A stretch of 27,561 nucleotides of DNA from Lachnospiraceae bacterium UBA1778 (GCA_002315255.1 DCGM01000079.1:2133-29693), one strand, 5' to 3'. Counted from the stretch's first letter, positions 1 through 8,037 are shown. The notes: generated by a model not told the origin, from the letters alone. Numbers and translations are program-made.

Positions 1-1
1 A

Positions 2-1780
2 CGCGACAATTACGGAAACCTTCTAAAGAACCGCCCGATGCGCCCGCAGTTTAACCGGTTCAACCGTTTTATTCAGGATCTGATCGATGTCTTAAAGTAT
101 GACCCGAAGAATGAAATTGCAAAGCAGTATATGTGGGACTGCCGTGAAACCTGCGGCAGCTTCAAAGGAAACGACGGATCACCGGATGTGCTCGAAGCGG
201 TGAAGAAGAGCACGCTTCGGGGCTTCCCGATCATGAAGCCGGAGTTTAAAGCGCCGAAAGTCCTTTCCGGAATTGAAGAATGGGCGCTTTATCAGAACGA
301 AATGGTGCGTCGCATCAAGTCGGTTATGGACTGGTGGCTTTCGAACCGCCTCGACGAAAACGGCGAGATGGGAGCCGGCCTTCCGGACGGCGGAAACCTC
401 CTCCAGGCATTGACTGCATTACAGAATATCGGCTTCTCGAAAGAAAAATATGCGATTCCTGAGCTTTCGCACTCCTATGAGGATTCCAATGAGCGCCTCG
501 TGCAGGAGCTGCTGAACGCGCCCTGGAACCCGCAGTATTTCGAGCGTGCGCTGGAAAAGACCCGTGCGCTTTCGAATATTACGGCACGAAACCCGAAGGG
601 TGAGCGCCTCTTCATGTCGTCCATCTTAAGCGGCACGACAGTCGGACGCGAAGAGCCCTGGAATGTCAGCACAGCAGAATCGTATCTGTTCTGCGGGCCG
701 ACGCTTCTTCTCGCACTCTACAGCCGGAATCCGCGTGCGTTGAAGCTGATTCTCGAGCTCGCAGACGCATTGTGCGCGCACTTCTATGACGGAAAGAACC
801 ATACGCATATCTGCTTCGACACCGGCGTAGACCGTGAAGAAGACCCGAGAGCGGTGGCCAATCTTCTGAATGCCGCCTATCTTCTGACGAAGGACGAAAA
901 GTATCTTACGCCGCTTCGCGGGGAGAACTGGGAAACGCTGTTTGCGGATACAAAGCTTCCGAATGCGGAAGCGTTTGACCGCCTGAAGGTAGTAAATACG
1001 AATGCGGAAGCGAATGAAAAGATGGCGCTTCGCGAATATATCAACACGGAAGGATTTACCTGGGCTGACTGCGTGTCGCTTGACATCCGTGATGCGGAAG
1101 TCCAGCGTCTCGGCGGCCTCATGGCGGATTACGGCCATCAGCTTCCGATGAACCCCGTCACCTGGTCCTTCGAAGATGACAATGAAGTCTTAAATGTCGG
1201 CATCGTCCTCCCGAAGAGCTCTGAAACCGGCTTTAAGGCGGTCTTATTCAATGTTTCCGGTCACCCGGTAAAGGCCGACATCGTCGGAAACCGCGTAAAA
1301 GCGGGCGTCTGGCGCTTAAAGCAGGGCATTGACGCAAACGGCGGCCAGAAGATGACAGATATTACCCGCAATGATACCGTCTATTTTGAAAATTACGAAA
1401 AAGTCCGTGTGGTGATTCCTCCGAAGCAGGACGTGATCATCGAAATGAATCTCGAGAAGCCGAGCCTTCCGTACGATATGCGCCCGGACCTCGCGATTTC
1501 GAAGGAGGATATTAAGGTATCCGGCGGTGAAGTCCGCGTGACGGTCCACTCGATCGGCGCAGTCGCTTCTCCGGAAACCGATATCGTGCTGATCAATCCG
1601 GAAGGAAAAGAAGTAAAACGCGAACGGATTCCGGCGCTTTCCGCACCGGATGACCTCTATCCGAAGACCGCTGAAATCGTCTTTAAATCGGCCGGTCAGA
1701 AGACCGGATGGAAGGTGGTCATTGATCCGGACAACACGCTGTTTGAAATCACACGGGTGAACAATACGGTCGAACTGTAA
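2..1780 (+). CDS. Large protein of unknown function, helical core plus CARDB-like C-terminus (5' end outside window)
   Basis: The reading frame is open to the left edge of the window, so the real start lies upstream and this is a partial gene; the first in-window ATG at 38 has no ribosome binding site. I do not recognise the family by name. The middle part (about residues 85-340 counted from that ATG) is rich in helix and aromatic residues, including MDWWLSNRL and a GLPDGGN turn, which resembles six-hairpin (alpha/alpha barrel) carbohydrate-active proteins; that is only inference. From about residue 484 to the end the sequence alternates beta strands and ends in a DPDNTLFEITRVNN motif typical of CARDB (cell-adhesion-related) domains. 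Both ends align with the next gene, which is a paralogue. Its stop codon is followed directly by the GGAGG of that gene, so the two are co-transcribed. A polysaccharide-related role is possible but unproven. Confidence 0.75.
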   Translation, partial: RDNYGNLLKNRPMRPQFNRFNRFIQDLIDVLKYDPKNEIAKQYMWDCRETCGSFKGNDGSPDVLEAVKKSTLRGFPIMKPEFKAPKVLSGIEEWALYQNEMVRRIKSVMDWWLSNRLDENGEMGAGLPDGGNLLQALTALQNIGFSKEKYAIPELSHSYEDSNERLVQELLNAPWNPQYFERALEKTRALSNITARNPKGERLFMSSILSGTTVGREEPWNVSTAESYLFCGPTLLLALYSRNPRALKLILELADALCAHFYDGKNHTHICFDTGVDREEDPRAVANLLNAAYLLTKDEKYLTPLRGENWETLFADTKLPNAEAFDRLKVVNTNAEANEKMALREYINTEGFTWADCVSLDIRDAEVQRLGGLMADYGHQLPMNPVTWSFEDDNEVLNVGIVLPKSSETGFKAVLFNVSGHPVKADIVGNRVKAGVWRLKQGIDANGGQKMTDITRNDTVYFENYEKVRVVIPPKQDVIIEMNLEKPSLPYDMRPDLAISKEDIKVSGGEVRVTVHSIGAVASPETDIVLINPEGKEVKRERIPALSAPDDLYPKTAEIVFKSAGQKTGWKVVIDPDNTLFEITRVNNTVEL

Positions 1781-1789
1781 GGAGGCCTG

Positions 1790-4729
1790 ATGAAGAAAAA
1801 TCGAACCGGTCCTGTAGAAGGCCTGTTATTCTATCTGTCCGAGGATGCCGCGGGGATTACCCCTGCGGCAGACTTTGCTATGGGCGAACAGGAGCCGCGC
1901 GGCCGGTTTTATAAAGCGCCCGGAAACGTATATGCTGAGCGCGGGACCTTTTCCTTCTTCTTCCGAACCGGGGAAGACGCGGAAAATCATATTTTCCCGC
2001 TGATTACCGTCTCTTTCGCGGACGGAACCGCGTGGGACCGTGCGTTTTTACGGATCGATTTTAACGGGAAGAGCCGGAGCATTGACGCGTTCGTGACGGA
2101 CAATCATCAGAAACGTCTGTCTGTCCGCTCGACACTGCATCCGTTCCCGACGGCCGACGAATGGGTTTCGGTCGCTTTTTCCTGGGATGAAAACATCGGA
2201 ATCCGCCTCTATGTGAACGGAATCCTTTATGGCGAAGAGCGGGCGGCAATGCTCCTCTCCGCAAACCTCGGTCTTCTCGGAACGCACGCCTTCCGTTTTT
2301 GCAGCGTGACGGATGAGCGCGTAAAACCGTATGAATTTACAGGAGAAATCCGTGATATCCGCATCTTTGACCGGATGCTTTCAGATGCTAATATGGCGGA
2401 ACTGTCCCGCGGAGCTTCTCCGGCATCCGTTCCGACAAACTCTCGTTCTCTTTATGATCCGTCGGCCCGCGCCGAATGGGATGCGCGGATGGGCTGGGAT
2501 ACCAGGATTAACCCGCCGCAGATTTATGCAGGCGATCTTTCGGTCCGAAAAGTAAACGTAAAGGACGCCTTTGATAAAGAACGTCCGGTTCCTTCCGTCC
2601 TTTCAGGAATCCCTGAGTTTTCCTGGCCGGAGGGCGGAGAAACGGAGATGCTCCTGCCGCATCTTCCGGACGGCCCTGTGCTTCCCGGACGGAAGCTTAG
2701 CGATCCGGAAGGCAGAAGCCTCATGCTTTCGATGCCGGACGAGCCGTGGAATCATTTTGAAATCACCGGCGCAGCATTTGGAACGCTCACGCTCATTGAC
2801 GGAAAAAGCGAGACCGTTTTCGATACCAAGCAGCGTTATCAGGAGCATTCCGTCTATGAACTGAAGACTCCGTTAAAAGGAAAGAAAATCCGGTTTGATA
2901 ATCAGCTCCCGGATGAAAATATAATTGATTTCTCAGCCTGCCTCGTAAAGAGCGGGAGCGCGCCGAAGGATGTAAAGCGGATCGACACGTTTTATATCGA
3001 TGCGAATACGATTGAGCCCGAGCGGCTTTCGGACGCGGCGCTCTATGTCGCGCGCTATGTAAACTGGCGGTATCTCGGCGACGAGCGGAATATCTGTATC
3101 GGCCTGAAGAAACCGGTCCGCTATAACAGCATCCCTGCAGGACTCCCGATCGCGAACATCCTGATTCCGTATGCGAATAAGAGTAAAGACGGCCTCGACG
3201 GCATTGAAATGACGATCCCGGCAATGCGTCTCATGGACACGGTCGGCGGCTGCTTTAACGTCAATATCCGCATTCATGATCCTTTGTGGCAGTCGCGTGA
3301 GATGATGAATTTTACATTCCGTATGCGTGCGGGCGAGCCGAAGAAAATCTGGTTTGACCTTCGCGACCGGATCCTTCCGGACAACCGGATTCTCTATATC
3401 ACGTTTACTGCGAGCGCGGCCGACTTTAAGTCGGACCTTCTTCAGAATATGCTTGTGAAGCTTTATTTTAAGCCGCTGAAGGAGGCGCTTGTCGAGCATA
3501 TTGAGGACCGGACGCGCGAAGTATTAAATGAACTTTCGCTGATCCTTACGGAAAGGCATCCGGATCCCTCCGAGCTTACCTTCCGCCGGCTTTTCTTAAG
3601 CAGCGCGGACGTACTTCGTTATGATCCTGGCAATGCAGCCGTGAAAGAGGCGCTCTTTACCGCACTTTCGCTTTCCGAAAGGCATCCGTCCTTGCAGGAT
3701 CTTTCGATTTTAAGGGAATATCACACGCAGGGAACAGTTTACGGCGTGACGGTTGAGAAACCGGAGCCGAAAGTTTTAAAAGTCCCGGATTGGGCGGAAG
3801 AATGGGCTGTCTATCAGGCGGATGACGTTCGGGAAAAAGGAACCGCAGGCTTCAAAGACCGCTTTGTGCTTTCCTCCGGAGAAGACGGGCTTACAGCAGA
3901 AGAGCAGGAGATTCTTAAACAGGAGACCGGCAGTGCTTCAGGTATAGCGGACTGGTCATTTGAGGAAAATGAGAGAATAAACTTTCTTCCAGAAGAAGTA
4001 TATCGCTCTTGTGAGGCGAACCGTATTAATTCGAGAGAAATCTTACCAGCCGCTCGTATACGCTTCGAGTCGGAGGACGATGCGAAAACGCTCCCGTTCG
4101 AGATGATGGCTCAAGAAGACGAAATCCGCCTATATGCGTTTAATGTGAGCGGAAAGACGGTGCGCGCCTCCCTTCGCGGGCTGAAGCTTCTTCCGGGAAC
4201 CTGGCGCGTGCGGACCGGTGTCTGCGAAAACCACGACCGTAAAATCAGCGGAAAAGAGAAGATCAATGACGTTTATTTCGAGAACTTCCGTGAGATTCCG
4301 GTCGAGTTCCCCGGAAAATCCGCTTTTCTTCTCGAGATGCACCGGATCACGGCAGCGATTCCTTATAAGATGCGGCCGGAACTGGAGATTTCACGTGAAG
4401 GGCTGAAAGTGACCGGAAAGGCCGCCGAGGTAGTGGTCCGAAACTGCGGCGCATTCGATACGCCGGAGACGGAGATCGCACTTTTCGGGCCGGACGGAAA
4501 GGAGATTGCACGGAAAAAAGTGCCGGCGCTCGCCGGAAGTCGCCTCTCGGACGATGGTGATTGCTTCTCAAACGAGATAAACCGCCTCTCGAAAGACGAT
4601 GATATCCTTCCGAAAGACGCAAAAATCCGCTTTGCTGTGCCGAATATCGGAAAAGGCTGCCGGTTTATTCTCGATCCCGATGAAAAAATATTTGAAATTA
4701 CGAAAAAAAATAATATAATCGGATTATGA
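1790..4729 (+). CDS. LamG-like domain protein, paralogue of the upstream gene with core deleted
   Basis: This 979-residue protein starts at an ATG four bases after a perfect GGAGG. Residues about 45-205 look like a concanavalin A or LamG-type beta sandwich (FSFFFRT, DEWVSVAFSWD, IRLYVNG, GEIRDIRIFDR). No signal peptide is visible, so secretion is not supported. Residues about 575-680 match the start of the upstream protein (DVLRYDPGN against DVLKYDPKN; EEWAVYQ against EEWALYQ). Residues about 770-979 match its end, including FNVSG, VYFENF, IPYKMRPELEIS and the CARDB-like tail with DPDEKIFEITKKNN. The roughly 260-residue helical core present upstream is missing and replaced by about 50 residues of unlike codon use. 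The product may therefore be a binding or scaffold protein rather than an enzyme; function is unknown. Confidence 0.75.
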   Translation: MKKNRTGPVEGLLFYLSEDAAGITPAADFAMGEQEPRGRFYKAPGNVYAERGTFSFFFRTGEDAENHIFPLITVSFADGTAWDRAFLRIDFNGKSRSIDAFVTDNHQKRLSVRSTLHPFPTADEWVSVAFSWDENIGIRLYVNGILYGEERAAMLLSANLGLLGTHAFRFCSVTDERVKPYEFTGEIRDIRIFDRMLSDANMAELSRGASPASVPTNSRSLYDPSARAEWDARMGWDTRINPPQIYAGDLSVRKVNVKDAFDKERPVPSVLSGIPEFSWPEGGETEMLLPHLPDGPVLPGRKLSDPEGRSLMLSMPDEPWNHFEITGAAFGTLTLIDGKSETVFDTKQRYQEHSVYELKTPLKGKKIRFDNQLPDENIIDFSACLVKSGSAPKDVKRIDTFYIDANTIEPERLSDAALYVARYVNWRYLGDERNICIGLKKPVRYNSIPAGLPIANILIPYANKSKDGLDGIEMTIPAMRLMDTVGGCFNVNIRIHDPLWQSREMMNFTFRMRAGEPKKIWFDLRDRILPDNRILYITFTASAADFKSDLLQNMLVKLYFKPLKEALVEHIEDRTREVLNELSLILTERHPDPSELTFRRLFLSSADVLRYDPGNAAVKEALFTALSLSERHPSLQDLSILREYHTQGTVYGVTVEKPEPKVLKVPDWAEEWAVYQADDVREKGTAGFKDRFVLSSGEDGLTAEEQEILKQETGSASGIADWSFEENERINFLPEEVYRSCEANRINSREILPAARIRFESEDDAKTLPFEMMAQEDEIRLYAFNVSGKTVRASLRGLKLLPGTWRVRTGVCENHDRKISGKEKINDVYFENFREIPVEFPGKSAFLLEMHRITAAIPYKMRPELEISREGLKVTGKAAEVVVRNCGAFDTPETEIALFGPDGKEIARKKVPALAGSRLSDDGDCFSNEINRLSKDDDILPKDAKIRFAVPNIGKGCRFILDPDEKIFEITKKNNIIGL
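4541..4624 (+). repeat. 42-nt in-frame tandem duplication (14 residues x 2)
   Basis: Two adjacent 42-nt units begin with the identical CGCCTCTCG and encode RLSDDGDCFSNEIN followed by RLSKDDDILPKDAK. The upstream paralogue has one matching unit (ALSAPDDLYPKTAE), so the second gene gained one copy in frame, and the first copy has since diverged. It sits in a loop of the CARDB-like domain. Confidence 0.7.
4692..4719 (+). promoter_or_regulatory. Candidate sigma-A promoter inside the 3' end of the LamG-like gene
   Basis: TTGAAA at 4692-4697 and a perfect TATAAT at 4714-4719 are 16 bases apart. Transcription would start near 4726, just before the terminator hairpin at 4739 and the amidohydrolase ribosome binding site. 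The elements lie in the AT-rich last codons of the upstream gene, which could by chance resemble a promoter. Confidence 0.5.
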
Positions 4730-4738
4730 TCCGAGACA

Positions 4739-4765
4739 GGGGCCCTCGGGCCCCTTTTATTTTTT
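4739..4765 (+). terminator. Intrinsic terminator between the paralogue pair and the amidohydrolase gene
   Basis: GGGGCC-CTCG-GGCCCC makes a six-pair all-GC stem with a tetraloop, followed by TTTTATTTTT. It ends one base before the AGGAGG of the next gene. It should end the two-gene transcript from upstream, and any transcript started at the candidate promoter at 4692-4719 would also have to pass it. Confidence 0.85.
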
Positions 4766-4776
4766 AGGAGGCCAAT

Positions 4777-6090
4777 ATGAATTATGTTTTGACGAACATG
4801 GTGATCTTGAACGGTCATCAGGACATGAAACCGGAAACCGGAAAGCAGATTTTCGTCCGTGACGGAAAGATTGAGAAGATTGCGGAGAATGCGGAAATTC
4901 CGAAGGAGTACCGTGTCATTGACCTCGGCGGCGCTTATCTGATGCCGGGCTTTATCAATATGCATATGCATATCCCGACGACCGGAAAGCCGCGTAAGAA
5001 ACCGATGAACTATGAGAAGACGGCGAAGCTTCTTTCGCTCGGCCTGGTCGGTGCGATTTATCATAAGATCTGCGAAGCTAACGTGAAGCAGGACCTTCTC
5101 GCCGGCATGACGACGATCCGTGCGGTCGGCGGTCTTCCGGGCTATGACACCCAGGTCCGCGACCGGATCAATGCGGGAAAGATTGCCGGTCCTCGCATTC
5201 TGACCTCTGATTATGCGATTTCAGTTCCGGGCGGGCATATGACGGGCTCTGTCGCGCTTCCGGCGAACAGCGTCGAAGAAGCGATTCAGATGGTCGATGA
5301 TCTTCATAAGAATTATCATCCGGACCTGATTAAGGTGATGATCACGGGCGGCGTCCTCGACTGCACCGTTCCGGGCGAACCGGGTATTTTAAAGATGCCG
5401 CAGGAATATGTAGACGCAGTCTGCAAACGCGCGCATGAGCTCGGCTATAAGGTGGCCGCGCATGTCGAGAGCAATGTCGGCATGGAAGTCGCGCTTCACG
5501 GCGGCGTCGATACGATTGAGCATGGCGGAAAACCGGATGACGAGATTATCCGGCAGATGAAAGAGAAGGGGACCGCGCTCATTGCGACACTGTCACCGGC
5601 GATTCCGTTCCAGGGAATTTCGGAGGAGTTCATCGGCATCAGCGAGATGGGCCTGATCAACGGAAAGGCGCTGTTCGACAATATGGTCGCCTGCATCAGC
5701 CGTTGCCGCGCGGAAGGCATTCCGGTCGGTCTCGGCACGGATACCGGCTGCCCGTATACGACGCAGTATGATTTCTGGCGTGAGATGTGGTATTACCAGA
5801 ATATCATTGGCGCGACTCCGGAAGAGACGCTTTATGCTGCGACGCTGCTCAATGCGAAGATTGCCGGCATCGACGGTGAAACCGGTTCGGTCGACGAAGG
5901 AAAATGCGCTGATTTCGTCATCAGCGCGAAGAATCCGCTCGAGGATCTCGAAACGCTCCGAAATCCGGTAAAGGTGATCGCACGCGGCGAGATCTTCCAT
6001 AACCCGAAGCCGAAGAAGATTGCAGACGTCGAAAAGGTTTTAGATTCGGTTATGCCGTATTATAAGGATTATTATAAAAAAGAGGCTTAA
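4777..6090 (+). CDS. Metal-dependent amidohydrolase (imidazolonepropionase or Xaa-Pro/Xaa-His dipeptidase-like)
   Basis: The 437-residue protein belongs to the amidohydrolase superfamily: a small N- and C-terminal beta domain around a TIM barrel. The metal and catalytic residues are all present: His63-x-His65 in INMHMH after the LMPGF strand, Lys186 in DLIKVMITGG (the usual carboxylated lysine), His229 in VAAHVES, His249 in TIEHGG, and Asp322 in GLGTDTG. This pattern with a bridging lysine is typical of the subgroup that holds imidazolonepropionase-like proteins and cytosolic dipeptidases acting on Xaa-Pro, Xaa-His or Xaa-Arg. The exact substrate cannot be read from sequence, and the absence of hut genes argues against histidine breakdown. 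There is no signal peptide. AGGAGG sits six bases before the ATG. It appears monocistronic, between terminators at 4739 and 6109. Confidence 0.9.
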   Translation: MNYVLTNMVILNGHQDMKPETGKQIFVRDGKIEKIAENAEIPKEYRVIDLGGAYLMPGFINMHMHIPTTGKPRKKPMNYEKTAKLLSLGLVGAIYHKICEANVKQDLLAGMTTIRAVGGLPGYDTQVRDRINAGKIAGPRILTSDYAISVPGGHMTGSVALPANSVEEAIQMVDDLHKNYHPDLIKVMITGGVLDCTVPGEPGILKMPQEYVDAVCKRAHELGYKVAAHVESNVGMEVALHGGVDTIEHGGKPDDEIIRQMKEKGTALIATLSPAIPFQGISEEFIGISEMGLINGKALFDNMVACISRCRAEGIPVGLGTDTGCPYTTQYDFWREMWYYQNIIGATPEETLYAATLLNAKIAGIDGETGSVDEGKCADFVISAKNPLEDLETLRNPVKVIARGEIFHNPKPKKIADVEKVLDSVMPYYKDYYKKEA

Positions 6091-6108
6091 CAGAGCCGGT
6101 TAAAAACA

Positions 6109-6143
6109 AAAAAGAGCAGGAAAGAATCTTTCCTGCTCTTTTT
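6109..6143 (+). terminator. Strong intrinsic terminator after the amidohydrolase gene
   Basis: Sixteen-base perfect arms at 6109-6124 and 6128-6143 (core GAGCAGGAAAG and CTTTCCTGCTC) enclose a three-base AAT loop. The 3' arm ends in a T run and the 5' arm begins with an A run, so it could act on both strands. Confidence 0.9.
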
Positions 6144-6171
6144 GTGACCGTCAATCGTTTCGAATAACATT

Positions 6172-6217
6172 GCAGCATACTCTTCTTCAGGAACAGGCTT
6201 GTTCTGGAGTATGTGGC
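6172..6217. other. Imperfect long hairpin in the amidohydrolase-hipB intergenic region
   Basis: CATACTC (6176-6182) pairs with GAGTATG (6207-6213), and GAACA (6191-6195) pairs with TGTTC (6200-6204) around a GGCT loop. A weaker outer GC pair extends it to 6172-6217. A T-rich run starts about 13 bases later. I see no open frame or known RNA family here; it could be a remnant, an operator, or a small RNA. The rest of 6144-6344 shows nothing else that I can support apart from the candidate promoter. Confidence 0.35.
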
Positions 6218-6299
6218 ATCCTGTAGCCTCTTTTTACTTTTTTATTACAAGCAAAAATATGCCTATTAAACGGAATTTCAAACAATAATAAGAAATATA

Positions 6300-6328
6300 T
6301 TGCATTTTAATATAAACCGTGTTAGAAT
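6300..6328 (+). promoter_or_regulatory. Candidate promoter for the hipBA pair
   Basis: TTGCAT at 6300-6305 and TAGAAT at 6323-6328 are 17 bases apart. The predicted transcript start near 6335 would fall on the GGAGGT of hipB, leaving almost no leader, so the true start could lie a little upstream in the very AT-rich stretch 6240-6315. Confidence 0.4.
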
Positions 6329-6344
6329 CAGGGCGGAGGTGGAG

Positions 6345-6689
6345 ATGAAGATTACATACTATTCCTCGACAACTGAAATTCTGACAGAGTTCGGAAACCG
6401 CGTAAAGACGCTGCGGCTTTCGGAAAACATGACGCAGAAGGAGCTCGCAGAGCGCGCAGGGCTTTCCGTACGGACGCTTGTGAATATGGAAAGCGGGAAG
6501 GAAACGTCGTTCTCGACGGTTATTGCGGTCCTGCAGGTGTTAAACCGTGTGGAAAGCATAGACCTTCTGATTCCGGAGCAGGAAACGCGTCCGAATGCAT
6601 ATTTAGTCCGTGAGAAGGCGCCGGAGCGCGCACGGAAAAAGAAAGAGACGAAACCAAAGACCGGTTGGAAATGGGGCGATGAATCATGA
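6345..6689 (+). CDS. hipB: HipB-like helix-turn-helix antitoxin
   Basis: The ATG at 6345 is chosen because GGAGGTGG lies just before it; an in-frame TTG at 6300 has no ribosome binding site. The 114-residue product carries an XRE-type helix-turn-helix at about residues 17-70 (RVKTLRLSENMTQKELAERAGLSVRTLVNMESG), written here only as its landmarks: MTQKELAERAG and SVRTLVNMESGK. A lysine- and arginine-rich tail from about residue 87 ends in GWKWGDES. In HipB proteins the DNA-binding dimer represses its own operon and sequesters HipA, and C-terminal aromatic residues contact the kinase, so the tail may do the same here. Its stop overlaps the ATG of hipA by four bases (ATGA), the usual sign of coupled toxin-antitoxin translation. 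Confidence 0.85.
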   Translation: MKITYYSSTTEILTEFGNRVKTLRLSENMTQKELAERAGLSVRTLVNMESGKETSFSTVIAVLQVLNRVESIDLLIPEQETRPNAYLVREKAPERARKKKETKPKTGWKWGDES

Positions 6690-7972
6690 CAGCAGCAGAA
6701 GTATGGCTTTGGGGCACGCGCATTGGCGCGGTCGTTTTTAACGACCGGACCGGCATCGGCTCCTTTGAATATGATAAGGACTTTAGGCATTCGGGAATCG
6801 AGCTTTCGCCGATCTGCATGCCGTTATCGGACCGCGTCTATTCGTTCCCGGAGCTTCCGCGTTCGAGCTTTCACGGGCTTCCCGGGCTCCTTTCCGACTG
6901 TCTTCCCGATAAATTCGGCAATGCAGTCATCGATGCCTGGCTCCGGAGCGAAGGCCGCGCCCCGGAATCCTTTGATCCGGTCGAACGGCTCTGCTACACC
7001 GGAAAGCGGGCGATGGGCGCATTGGAGTTCGTACCGGCCGAAGGCCCGGAGCATACGGCGCAGAATGAGCTTAGGCTCGAGCATCTCGTAGCGTTTGCGA
7101 GCGATATCCTCGCGCAGCGGGAGAGCGTCCGGTTCGATTTTAAAAAGGACGATATGAGCGACATCATCCGCGTATCCTCATCCGCAGGCGGCGCACGTGC
7201 GAAGGCGCTGATCGCGTGGAATCCCGATACCGGAAGCATCCGCTCCGGCCAGATCGATGCCGGCGCAGGGTATGAATACTGGCTTTTAAAGTTTGACGGC
7301 GTCGAAGGAAACGGCGACAAGGAAGGCGCGGACCGCCCGCAGCACACCCGGATCGAATACGCGTGTTATCTGATGGCGAAGGCCTGCGGCATTGATATGA
7401 ACGAATCGCGGCTCTTAACAGAGAACGGCCGCGCGCACTTTATGACGAAGCGTTTCGACCGGAATCCGGAGACCGGCGCGAAGATCCATATGCAGACGCT
7501 TGGAGGCATTGCGCATCTCGATTTTAACAGCCCCGGAGCCGCTTCCTACGAGCAGACGGCGGAAGTGATGCGGCGTCTTAAAATGACGCGGAGCGAGATC
7601 CTCCGTCTCTATCGGCGCACCGTTTTCAATGTGATGGCGCGGAATCAGGATGACCATGTGAAAAACATCTCATTTCTCATGGACCGGAGCGGCCGTTGGA
7701 CGCTGTCACCGGCGTATGACATGACTTATGCGTATAATCCGGACGGCATGTGGACCGGTGCGCATCAGATGACCGTAAACGGAAAGACGAAAGATATCAC
7801 GCAGGATGACCTTCGGAAATGCGCCCATGTGATGGGCCTTCGTGACAATGAAACGGAGACCATCCTTCAGGAAGTGGAGGCCGGTGTCTGCCGGTTTAAA
7901 GCGTTCTGCGAGGAAGCCGGCGTGCCGGAAGAAGCCGCGGACGCGATGTTCCGCAATTTTGTTTGCTTTTAA
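6686..7972 (+). CDS. hipA: HipA-family serine/threonine kinase toxin
   Basis: The 428-residue protein has the HipA N-terminal subdomain (about residues 1-115, with GLPGLLSDCLPDKFG and the family block ERLCYTGKRAMGALEF) and the C-terminal kinase fold. The glycine-rich serine loop is VSSSAGGARAK, the counterpart of the region holding the autophosphorylated serine in E. coli HipA. Catalytic residues are visible as Asp322 in NQDDHVKN and Asp345 in SPAYDMTY. E. coli HipA phosphorylates glutamyl-tRNA synthetase and causes persistence; related kinases hit other tRNA synthetases, so the target here cannot be assigned. The gene appears intact and is translated with hipB by a four-base overlap. After it there is no clear U-run terminator, only the inverted repeats around 8005-8037. 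Confidence 0.9.
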   Translation: MTAAEVWLWGTRIGAVVFNDRTGIGSFEYDKDFRHSGIELSPICMPLSDRVYSFPELPRSSFHGLPGLLSDCLPDKFGNAVIDAWLRSEGRAPESFDPVERLCYTGKRAMGALEFVPAEGPEHTAQNELRLEHLVAFASDILAQRESVRFDFKKDDMSDIIRVSSSAGGARAKALIAWNPDTGSIRSGQIDAGAGYEYWLLKFDGVEGNGDKEGADRPQHTRIEYACYLMAKACGIDMNESRLLTENGRAHFMTKRFDRNPETGAKIHMQTLGGIAHLDFNSPGAASYEQTAEVMRRLKMTRSEILRLYRRTVFNVMARNQDDHVKNISFLMDRSGRWTLSPAYDMTYAYNPDGMWTGAHQMTVNGKTKDITQDDLRKCAHVMGLRDNETETILQEVEAGVCRFKAFCEEAGVPEEAADAMFRNFVCF

Positions 7973-7983
7973 GCGCTGCGCGT

Positions 7984-8037
7984 GATAAAATAACAGATTG
8001 ATTTATCAGAACAGTTCGGGTTCTGATCCGAGTTCGG
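7984..8037. repeat. Overlapping inverted repeats downstream of hipA
   Basis: Three symmetric elements lie in series: GATAAA (7984-7989) with TTTATC (8002-8007); ATCAGAAC (8005-8012) with GTTCTGAT (8020-8027); and CCGA-GT-TCGG (8028-8037). The first two share bases, so the RNA pairings exclude each other. GTTCTGAT recurs at 8061-8068. No T run follows, so it is not a standard terminator. It lies in the leader of the pyridoxamine kinase-like gene. Confidence 0.5.

Noticed and set aside
626..1138. Minus-strand open frames inside the first gene
   Set aside because: Shadow frames: basic, low-complexity products without recognisable motifs or start signals, opposite to a conserved paralogous gene.
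4363..5064. Minus-strand open frame of 233 codons spanning the amidohydrolase start
   Set aside because: It is antisense to two well-supported genes, has no ribosome binding site and its composition (Arg- and Ser-rich) is what the reverse of this codon usage gives.
6300..6344. TTG start extending the HipB-like gene by 15 codons
   Set aside because: No ribosome binding site before it, and it overlaps the candidate -35 element; ATG 6345 has GGAGGTGG.
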